Shown in pieces: positions 14,980 to 21,344 of a DNA stretch of 21,344 nt. The notes beneath the pieces were generated by a model. The model made no database searches, had not been told where the DNA came from, and saw nothing but the letters and a program-made list of their open reading frames with translations. Source of the stretch: REEB85 sp018971455 (GTDB lineage: Bacteria > Pseudomonadota > Alphaproteobacteria > Acetobacterales > Acetobacteraceae); contig JAGWNT010000070.1 in the NCBI GenBank assembly GCA_028871195.1, positions 1 to 21,344 on the forward strand, in the 5' to 3' direction. Each line of letters begins with the position of its first letter. Position 1 is the first letter of the stretch. Both the position numbers and the translations under genes were made by a program.

Positions 14980-15014
14980 GGCGTCATGCGGCCCGGCGGA
15001 TCCGGGCCCCTCCT
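14980..15014 (-). promoter_or_regulatory. Structured cydA leader: AGGAGG, hairpin, then start codon
   Basis: On the minus strand AGGAGG (15014-15009) is followed directly by GGCCCGG (15008-15002), loop ATCCG and CCGGGCC (14996-14990), then 10 nt to the ATG at 14979. Unfolded, the ribosome site is 29 nt from the ATG, too far. With the 19-nt hairpin folded only 10 nt remain. The sequence is clear; the translational role is inference. Confidence 0.5.
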
Positions 15015-15099
15015 GGCGCGGCGCGCCCCGTTGCCCGCCGCCTGGCCGCCCCCCTCATAGGCGCTTCGGCGCGGCGATGAGAAGCACAATCCGGCTGAT

Positions 15100-15138
15100 C
15101 GGGTATGCTATTTGAGCAATTCAGAAAATAACGGCGTT
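15100..15138 (-). promoter_or_regulatory. AT-rich segment, probable cydA promoter region
   Basis: This is the most AT-rich stretch in this part of the window, between the marC stop (15139) and the cydA leader. It contains -10-like TAGCAT on the minus strand and a TGCT-N5-AGCA dyad at about 15106-15118. No good -35 with correct spacing and no clear FNR box were found, so exact elements are unresolved. Confidence 0.3.
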
Positions 15139-15795
15139 TCAGTGACGCAGCATCGCCAGGATGTCGGCCACGCCGCCGATCATGATCTGGGTGCCGATGC
15201 AGAGCAGCAGGAACGCGCTCAGCCGGGCCATGGTGCGCCGCGCCGAGGCGCCGGCCAGGGCCGCGACACGGTCGGCCGAGCGGTAGGCGATCCATACCAG
15301 CAGGGCGATCGCCACGGCGGCGGCGGAGACGCCGAGGAAGAACGGGAGCAGGCCGTCTCCCGGCGGCGGCCGCCCGGCGCCCAGCGCGATGGCGACCGAG
15401 ATGGTGCCGGGCCCGGTGGTGAAGGGCAGGGTGAGGGGAAAGAAGGCGATGTCCTCGGGGTCGCGGCCGGAGGAGCCGGCCTGCTCCTGCTTGCGCGCCT
15501 CCATGGTCTCCGGCGCCGTCAGCATGGCGTAGGCGCGCAGCGCGACCACCGCGCCCCCGGCCAGGCGCAGCGCGCCCAGCGAGATGCCGAAGAAATTGAG
15601 GACGTAGGCCCCGCCCCACAGCGCGACGAGCATGACCAGCAGCGAATAGAGGCCGACGCGCCCGGCCAGGCGCGTGCGCTCGGCATGGCTCCGCGCTGCG
15701 GTAACCTCGTTGAAGATGAACGCGGCGCCCGGCGGATTGACGATGGAGAACAGCGCCGGAAAGGCCAGCAGGAAGGCGGTGGCCGCGCCGCTCAT
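15139..15795 (-). CDS. MarC family (UPF0056) integral membrane protein
   Basis: A 218-residue membrane protein with six predicted helices, normal for MarC/NAAT proteins. The start, MSGAATAFLLAFPALFSIVN followed by PPGAAFIF, carries the family NPxGxxFxF-like motif near residues 20-28. LPFTTGPGTISVAI (about 119-132) repeats the P-x-GPG-I motif of the second half, and the last helix ends LLCIGTQIMIGGVADIL. A few relatives transport neutral amino acids, but most have no proven substrate, and the old link with multiple antibiotic resistance is not supported. It lies 60 nt downstream of the M20 gene and upstream of the cydAB operon. There is no clear ribosome site. Family assignment is firm; function is open. 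Confidence 0.9.
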   Translation of the reverse strand: MSGAATAFLLAFPALFSIVNPPGAAFIFNEVTAARSHAERTRLAGRVGLYSLLVMLVALWGGAYVLNFFGISLGALRLAGGAVVALRAYAMLTAPETMEARKQEQAGSSGRDPEDIAFFPLTLPFTTGPGTISVAIALGAGRPPPGDGLLPFFLGVSAAAVAIALLVWIAYRSADRVAALAGASARRTMARLSAFLLLCIGTQIMIGGVADILAMLRH

Positions 15796-15855
15796 GCCGC
15801 ACGGCCCATGGCACGGTGCGCGTCGGGCCGCCCGGGGTGCGGGCTCATGGCGCGG

Positions 15856-17028
15856 TCAGCTCCGCGCGAGTTCCTGCTCGACCAGGCTGGCCCAGAACGA
15901 GGCGCCGATCGGCAGGATGGCGTCGTTGAAATCGTATTTCGGGTTGTGCACCGGCGTCGCGCCGACGCTGCCCTGGGCCTGGCCGATGCGCACGAAGCAG
16001 CCGGGCACGGCCTGCGCCATGTAGCTGAAATCCTCGCCGCCCATGCCGGGTGGGCGGGCGCGGATGACATGCTCGGCGCCGAGCAGCCGTGCCGCCGCCT
16101 GCGCGGCCCGCGCCGTCGGCTCCGGCGCGTTGACCACTTGCGGGTAGCCGCGCTGGTACTCCACCTTTGCCGCCGCGCCGTGGGCCGCGGCAGTGGCCTC
16201 GGCGATCTGCGGCATCAGCCGCTCGATCTCGTCCTGCACGGGCGCCGACAGGGTGCGCACCGTGCCGTTCTGCACCGCCTCCTGCGGGATGACGTTGCCC
16301 GCACTGCCGGCGTGGAACTGGGTGATGGAGAGCACCGCGCTGTCGAGCGGATCGGTGCGGCGGGCGACGATGGATTGCAGGGCGAGCACCACATGGCTGC
16401 CGACCACCACCGGGTCGATGCTGCGATGCGGGCGCGCGGCGTGCCCGCCGCGGCCGGTGATGCGGATCCAGAACCGGTCCGAGGCGGCCGAGACCGCGCC
16501 TTCGACCGCGGCCATCGTGCCCACGGGCAGCGAGGTGTCGTTATGAGCGCCGAACACCATGTCGCAGGGGAAGCGGCGGAACAGCCCCTCCTCCACCATC
16601 ACGCGCCCGCCGCCACCGCCCTCCTCGGCGGGCTGGAAGATGAAATGCACCGTGCCGTCGAAATTGCCTGATTCGGCGAGGTATTTGGCCGCCCCCAGCA
16701 GCATGGTGGTGTGCCCGTCATGGCCGCAGGCATGCATGCGCCCAGGGTTCCGGCTCGCGTGCGGAAAATCATTCTCCTCGCTCATCGCCAGCGCGTCCAT
16801 GTCCGCGCGGATGCCGATGCTGCGGGCCGAATGGCCGCGCTTCAGCGTGCCGACCAATCCGGTGGTGGCGATGTTGCGGGTGACCGCGATGCCCCAGGCG
16901 GCGAGCCTGGCCGCGACCAGCTCGCTGGTGCGGTGCTCCTCGAAGCCGAGTTCGGGATGGGCGTGGATATCCCGCCGCCATTCGGTGAGTTCGTCGGCCT
17001 GGGCTGCGATGCTGTTGATGATCGGCAT
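15856..17028 (-). CDS. M20D family amidohydrolase/peptidase (hippurate hydrolase-like)
   Basis: A 390-residue cytoplasmic metal-dependent amidohydrolase. It begins with WRRDIHAHPELGFEEHRTSE, then MHACGHDGHTTMLLGAAK with metal ligands Cys101 and His103, QPAEEGGGG with Glu135/Glu136, GAHNDTSLPVGTMA (His162), the dimerisation-domain start ITGRGGHAARP and, near the C-terminus, MGGEDFSYM and HNPKYDFND. Order and length match M20D enzymes that cleave N-acyl amino acids (hippurate, N-acetyl amino acids, indoleacetyl conjugates). The usual HNWP after the third ligand is HNDT here, a subgroup difference near the active site. GGAG lies 5 nt from the ATG at 17028. It follows the DUF1993 terminator-like hairpin, so it is probably separately transcribed. 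The exact amide is unknown. Confidence 0.92.
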   Translation of the reverse strand: MPIINSIAAQADELTEWRRDIHAHPELGFEEHRTSELVAARLAAWGIAVTRNIATTGLVGTLKRGHSARSIGIRADMDALAMSEENDFPHASRNPGRMHACGHDGHTTMLLGAAKYLAESGNFDGTVHFIFQPAEEGGGGGRVMVEEGLFRRFPCDMVFGAHNDTSLPVGTMAAVEGAVSAASDRFWIRITGRGGHAARPHRSIDPVVVGSHVVLALQSIVARRTDPLDSAVLSITQFHAGSAGNVIPQEAVQNGTVRTLSAPVQDEIERLMPQIAEATAAAHGAAAKVEYQRGYPQVVNAPEPTARAAQAAARLLGAEHVIRARPPGMGGEDFSYMAQAVPGCFVRIGQAQGSVGATPVHNPKYDFNDAILPIGASFWASLVEQELARS

Positions 17029-17056
17029 GCGGGCTCCGGGGGCGGGCGCGGCGAGC

Positions 17057-17081
17057 CCCCCTCCCGGCGGCCGGGAGGGGG
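17057..17081. terminator. GC-rich hairpin after the argG-DUF1993 unit
   Basis: Perfect 11-bp arms (CCCCCTCCCGG and CCGGGAGGGGG) around a 3-nt loop begin 12 nt past the DUF1993 stop. The location fits a terminator for the minus-strand unit to its right and precedes the M20 start by 28 nt. No T-run follows, as with the palindrome at 711-742. Confidence 0.55.
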
Positions 17082-17093
17082 AGAGCGGAAAGC

Positions 17094-17600
17094 TCAGTAG
17101 GCGCCGAGGAAGTCGCGCTTGCCGATCTCCACGCCGTTGTGGCGCAGGATGTCGTACGCGGTGGCGCAGTGGAAGACGAGGTTGGGGATGACGAAGCCGG
17201 TCAGGTAGCGCTGGCCTTTGAAGGTGACGTCGCCGGCGCGCATCTTGAGCGTGATCTCCTTCTCCTCGCTGCCGTCGATCTGCGCCGGCGTCAGGCCGTC
17301 GAGGAAGGCAAGGGTCTTGGCGATGCGCGCCTTGAGCTGGTCGATCGTCGTCTCGTCATCGGCGAAGACCGGAATTTCAACCCCGGCGAGCCGCGCAGCA
17401 CCGCCCTTGGCCATGTCGGTGGCGATCTGCACCTGCTTGGACAGCGGCAGCATGTCCGGCGCGAGGCGGTCATTCACCAGCACGGTGCTGTCGAACTTCT
17501 TCGCTTCCGCGAAGGCGGCGCCCTTGTCGAGCACGGCCGACAGCGCGCCGAGCAGCGTCTTCATCATCGGCACCGAGGCCGAATACATCGAAATGCTCAT
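17094..17600 (-). CDS. DUF1993 domain-containing protein
   Basis: A 168-residue soluble, mainly helical protein covering the whole DUF1993 (PF09351) domain. Typical segments are MSISMYSASVPMMKTLLGAL at the start, RLAPDMLPLSKQVQIATDMAK, a PVFADDETTIDQLKARI segment and, near the end, NLVFHCATAYDILRHNGV. The domain is related to the DinB/YfiT four-helix-bundle fold, and its role is unknown. In this family the conserved His (here HCATAYDILRHNG) might be a metal ligand, but that is inference. Its ATG follows the argG stop with no gap (TAGATG) and uses a strong GGGAGGA site inside the end of argG. It is therefore almost certainly co-translated with argG, although a link to arginine synthesis is not established. 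Confidence 0.9.
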   Translation of the reverse strand: MSISMYSASVPMMKTLLGALSAVLDKGAAFAEAKKFDSTVLVNDRLAPDMLPLSKQVQIATDMAKGGAARLAGVEIPVFADDETTIDQLKARIAKTLAFLDGLTPAQIDGSEEKEITLKMRAGDVTFKGQRYLTGFVIPNLVFHCATAYDILRHNGVEIGKRDFLGAY

Positions 17601-18830
<1,230 letters not shown>

Positions 18831-18861
18831 GTTGGCAGTCTTTCCTGATGGTCCAAGGGTT

Positions 18862-20511
18862 TCAGGCTTCCCGGTAGTTGAGCAGCATCAGCCCGACGAG
18901 CACAAAGCAGATCGGCCACACCCAGCCGGCGATGCGGCCGCCGCGCCCGGGCAGGCGCAGCTCCAGCCAGCGCGCCCAGCCGGCGGCGATGCCGGTGATG
19001 GCCAGCGGCGTGTGCGTCAGCTCGATGAGCAGCTGGTCCTTGATGTTGGCGATGGCGTGGCTGTGCGTCAGCAGCGCGGCGCCGCCGATGGCGGTGATCA
19101 GCGGAAACACCAGGGCGGCACGCCGGCTGGTCCAGGCGCCGACGCGCACGCGCCACTCGAACACGCCGAAGATGGCGATCAGCAGCACGAAGAAGCGATG
19201 CTGCAGCACCTCGATGTCGCGCAGGCTGGCGAAGAAGCCGATCTCGCCGAGCGGCCACACCTCGGGGTCGGAGCGGAAGAACAGGAAAACGGCCATCACC
19301 AGGAACAGCAGCGGCCAGTGGCGCGCCGCCCGCAACCCGGCCTGGTTGGCCACCGCGAGCAGGCCGATCACCAGCATGAAGATGCCGGCCCAGTGGTGGT
19401 TGTATTCCGACCAGGCGATATCGGCGGCGTTGCGCGGCGCGATCTCGCCGGAGCCAGGGATGAAGGCGGGCAGCGGCGTCCTGGCCTGCGCGGCCGCCTC
19501 GGCGTCGAGCTTCTCCTGCAGGGCGGGCAGGGTCAGCGTGTCGTGGTCGGGCGAAGCGAGGCGCGGCCAGACCGGCGAGTTGCGCGCGGCGATCTCCTGC
19601 CAGCTCACCTGGTCCCGCGGCAGGTCGATCGCCGGCGGCACGGAGGTCAGCGAGGCGGCGGCGAAGAAGATGCTGATGCCGATGCCGAGCTCGACCTCGG
19701 CAAAGCGCCGCATGCGCAGCACCGGCGTCGCGGGGTTCGCGCGCAGCGCCTCGACGGTGCGGAAATTGCCGTAGCCGAGGCCGAGCAGCATGACGAACAT
19801 GGCGATCTTGGCGCCGACCATCACACCGTAGGCGGTGCCGTAGAAGGCCTGCCAGGAGCCGATATAGAGCACGCTCATCGCAGCGCCCGAGAGCACGATG
19901 CAGGCAACCCCGGCCATCGACATGCGCGAGAAGCGCGCCCCGATGCGCCGCCAGGACTGGCCGTCCTCGACGCGTGCCAGGGCCGCGATGAAGGCGGGAA
20001 TGCCGCCGATCCAGATCGCCGCGCCAAGCTGGTGAATGAAGGCGACGGCGAGCAGCGTCAGGCGGTTGTCGAGCCGGGCGGCGGCATGGGTGGTCAGCGT
20101 CGCGGCCAGCAGCTCGACCGCCCCAGCGGCCAGCAGCAGCACCGCCGGCACCGGCTTGCGGCTGACCAGCAGCAGGCCGATCAGCGCCGCGGCGACGATC
20201 TTGACCAGCCCGGCCAGCGCGAAATCCGCCCCCAGCACCCGGGCCATGCCCATGTGCAGCGTGCCGGCCAGCACCGAGCCTTCCAGCGACAGCGTCGCCG
20301 CCTCGCAGAGGATCAGCGCCAGCGCCGCCCAGGCGGCGATGCGCGCGGTGTCACGCAGGATCGCCGCTCCCGCCGAACCGAGCGGCCGCGCCAGCGGGCG
20401 GGCGAGGAAGACCAGGAACAGGATGCCGCCCAGGGCGAGGGACTGGGCGGTGATGGTCAGGCCATGAACGACGACCGAGAGGTAGCCGAAAAGATCGACC
20501 AGCAGAGTCAC
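18862..20511 (-). CDS. copD: CopD family copper-resistance membrane protein with long C-terminal extension
   Basis: A 549-residue inner-membrane protein, starting at a GTG 1 nt past the copC stop. Residues 1-290 hold about eight helices and the CopD (PF05425) signatures THAAA (His142) and FIHQLGAAIWIGGIPAF (His160, Trp167). CopD is thought to move copper across the inner membrane, receiving it from or giving it to periplasmic CopC. A soluble linker (about 291-368) and then five or six further helices form a C-terminal part not seen in standard CopD proteins of about 300 residues. That part has histidines at 372-373, 438, 483, 485 and 500 near membrane borders. It could be an additional metal- or haem-binding module. 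A longer upstream frame exists but overlaps copC. argG follows 31 nt later. Confidence 0.85.
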   Translation of the reverse strand: MTLLVDLFGYLSVVVHGLTITAQSLALGGILFLVFLARPLARPLGSAGAAILRDTARIAAWAALALILCEAATLSLEGSVLAGTLHMGMARVLGADFALAGLVKIVAAALIGLLLVSRKPVPAVLLLAAGAVELLAATLTTHAAARLDNRLTLLAVAFIHQLGAAIWIGGIPAFIAALARVEDGQSWRRIGARFSRMSMAGVACIVLSGAAMSVLYIGSWQAFYGTAYGVMVGAKIAMFVMLLGLGYGNFRTVEALRANPATPVLRMRRFAEVELGIGISIFFAAASLTSVPPAIDLPRDQVSWQEIAARNSPVWPRLASPDHDTLTLPALQEKLDAEAAAQARTPLPAFIPGSGEIAPRNAADIAWSEYNHHWAGIFMLVIGLLAVANQAGLRAARHWPLLFLVMAVFLFFRSDPEVWPLGEIGFFASLRDIEVLQHRFFVLLIAIFGVFEWRVRVGAWTSRRAALVFPLITAIGGAALLTHSHAIANIKDQLLIELTHTPLAITGIAAGWARWLELRLPGRGGRIAGWVWPICFVLVGLMLLNYREA

Positions 20512-20512
20512 G

Positions 20513-20884
20513 TCAGGGCGCCGCCACCTTGAAGGGCACGTCGCCGCGGGTGATGTGGCCGTCGATGGCGAGCACCTGCCAGTGGATGGTGTAGGCGCCG
20601 GGCGCCAGCACCGCCGTGCTGCGCAGCTCGTCGGCCGCACCCTTGCGCCCGATCGCCAGCACCGTCTCGTGATGGTCCGGCGCGGTCAGGGACAGGCGCG
20701 AGCGCACGCGGTCGATGCGGCTGTTGTAGCGCAGGGTCAGCGTGGCGGGCCCCGCCGGCACGGTGGCGCCGGCCGCCGGCTTGCTGGCAACCAGCACGGC
20801 ATGGGCGAGGGCGGCGCGCGGCGCCAGCACGGCCAGGCCGAAGGCGAGCGGGAGAGCGGCGAGCAGACGGCAGGGCCGGGTCAT
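20513..20884 (-). CDS. copC: CopC family periplasmic copper-binding protein
   Basis: A 123-residue secreted protein. The signal peptide (about residues 1-27, ending in ALA) is followed by mature His28 in HAVLVASKPAAGATV, the N-terminal histidine that forms the Cu(II) histidine brace. Asp108 and His110 (IDGH) complete the known CopC Cu(II) site. The Met-rich Cu(I) site of Pseudomonas CopC is absent, so this is a Cu(II)-only type. The fold is a small beta-sandwich, and the C-terminus ends TRGDVPFKVAAP. It lies just upstream of copD on the same strand, which supports a shared role in periplasmic copper handling or cuproenzyme supply. The cydAB-type oxidase nearby needs no copper. Its upstream region carries short tandem repeats. 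Confidence 0.92.
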   Translation of the reverse strand: MTRPCRLLAALPLAFGLAVLAPRAALAHAVLVASKPAAGATVPAGPATLTLRYNSRIDRVRSRLSLTAPDHHETVLAIGRKGAADELRSTAVLAPGAYTIHWQVLAIDGHITRGDVPFKVAAP

Positions 20885-20902
20885 GCGGGTCTCGCGGGGT
20901 TC

Positions 20903-20930
20903 GGATCGAGGCGGGCGGATCGAGGCGGGC
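20903..20930. repeat. 14-bp tandem duplication upstream of copC
   Basis: GGATCGAGGCGGGC occurs twice in perfect direct succession (20903-20916 and 20917-20930), about 20 bp before the copC ATG, so probably in its leader or core promoter. It is the first of three short tandem repeats in this 240-bp divergent gap. Confidence 0.9.
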
Positions 20931-20980
20931 GGCCCGAGACGGCCGGGCCCGCGCGCCGTTTACGCCGGGGGCCGCGCCCT

Positions 20981-21008
20981 GTCCAATCGGCGGGGTCCAA
21001 TCGGCGGC
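20981..21008. repeat. Second 14-bp tandem duplication in the copC-thioesterase gap
   Basis: GTCCAATCGGCGG plus one base occurs twice in succession, 13 of 14 bases identical. It lies in the centre of the divergent region between copC and the thioesterase gene and is unrelated in sequence to the other two arrays. Confidence 0.9.
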
Positions 21009-21042
21009 GCGGCCCCGGCCGCGCCTGGCGGACGCGCGCGGC

Positions 21043-21081
21043 GGATGGGCATGGTGGATGGGCGTGGTGGACGGGCGCGGG
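21043..21081. repeat. Three-copy 13-bp tandem repeat upstream of the thioesterase gene
   Basis: GGATGGGCATGGT, GGATGGGCGTGGT and GGACGGGCGCGGG stand head to tail. The first two differ at one base, and the third is more diverged. The third copy overlaps the candidate -35 of the thioesterase promoter. Confidence 0.85.
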
Positions 21082-21096
21082 TAAATTCGGTGTAGT
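21068..21096 (+). promoter_or_regulatory. Candidate promoter of the thioesterase gene
   Basis: TGGACG (21068-21073) and TGTAGT (21091-21096) are 17 nt apart, each matching 4 of 6 consensus bases. The -35 falls at the junction of the second and third repeat units. A start near 21103 would leave a leader of about 22 nt that includes the GGAG ribosome site. A nearby TAAATT is an alternative -10. Confidence 0.33.
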
Positions 21097-21124
21097 CGGC
21101 CCGCCACCCTCGCCCCGGAGAGCC

Positions 21125-21344
21125 ATGACCCGTCCCGTCCCGCCGAGCCGTGCCGATTTCCGCCACTTCACGCCGATCACGACGCGCTGGATGGACAATG
21201 ACGCGTACGGCCACGTCAACAACGTCGTCTACTACGCCTGGATCGACACCGCGGTGAACCGCTTCCTCATCGGCGAGGGGCTGCTCGACATCGGCGCGAG
21301 CGAGGTGGTGGGCATCGTCGCCGAGACCGGGTGCCGGTATTTCA
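21125..21344 (+). CDS. 4HBT-fold acyl-CoA thioesterase, 3' end cut by window edge
   Basis: Only the first 73 codons are present. TTRWMDNDAYGHVNNVVYYAW (one residue more than the core; Asp24, Asp26, His30 and Asn32-Asn33 are the key positions) is the hot-dog-fold signature of the 4-hydroxybenzoyl-CoA thioesterase/YbgC/FadM group, in which an Asp in this motif takes part in catalysis. The predicted activity is hydrolysis of acyl-CoA to a free acid and CoA in the cytoplasm; the chain preference cannot be told from a fragment. The complete protein should have about 140-150 residues. GGAG lies 5 nt from the ATG. It is divergent from copC across a 240-bp repeat-rich gap and is the only plus-strand gene after 12439. 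Confidence 0.85.
   Translation, partial: MTRPVPPSRADFRHFTPITTRWMDNDAYGHVNNVVYYAWIDTAVNRFLIGEGLLDIGASEVVGIVAETGCRYF

Noticed and set aside
15104..15125. Possible FNR or other anaerobic regulator box before cydA
   Set aside because: The sequence TTGCTCAAATAGCA lacks the TTGAT-N4-ATCAA pattern; only a weak TGCT-N5-AGCA dyad remains.

Overview
The window is a very GC-rich bacterial chromosome segment, densely packed with short intergenic gaps. No rRNA, tRNA, CRISPR array, insertion sequence or phage gene was seen. The gene content fits an aerobic alphaproteobacterium, most likely Rhodospirillales/Acetobacteraceae (Roseomonas-like). The reasons are a Bug/TctC-type tripartite uptake system, a CioAB-type quinol oxidase, lysA followed by a TIGR02302/DUF4175 gene, and strong GC bias at third codon positions. 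The taxonomic placement is inference.

Left part (1-6250): a sulfotransferase gene runs off the left edge on the minus strand. It is separated by a perfect 32-bp palindrome from a six-gene minus-strand operon. In transcription order this holds a LigI-like amidohydrolase, an SDR dehydrogenase, a Bug/TctC solute-binding protein, a carboxymuconolactone decarboxylase-like protein, TctB and TctA. It reads as an uptake-plus-catabolism module for a small (di)carboxylate or lactone, possibly derived from aromatics. Upstream and divergent lies only the first ~20 codons of a LysR-type regulator, next to an intact-looking LTTR-type dyad operator. The dedicated activator therefore seems to have been deleted.

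Middle (6296-12439): a NnrU/ICMT-like membrane methyltransferase; a convergent 65-residue two-helix membrane protein; an acyl-CoA dehydrogenase-fold protein that lacks the catalytic glutamate and closely resembles 3-sulfinopropanoyl-CoA desulfinase; lysA, the last enzyme of lysine synthesis; and a long TIGR02302/DUF4175 membrane protein with a Gln/Gly-rich tail.

Right part (12443-21344): all minus strand until the last gene. A cyanide-insensitive-type cytochrome bd oxidase operon (cydA, cydB and a small DUF2474 subunit that uses an unusual start) is followed, moving rightwards, by a MarC-family membrane protein and an M20D amidohydrolase. Next comes a block transcribed as copC, a long copD, argG and DUF1993, which may be one transcription unit ending in a GC-rich hairpin. 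A plus-strand 4HBT-type thioesterase gene runs off the right edge. The region between it and copC holds three separate short tandem repeats with 13-14 bp periods.

No clearly new multi-gene system is evident. The most interesting items are the catalytic-base-less desulfinase homologue, the orphaned LTTR operator, the structured cydA leader, the hidden DUF2474 gene, the His-rich extension of CopD and the tandem-repeat intergenic region.
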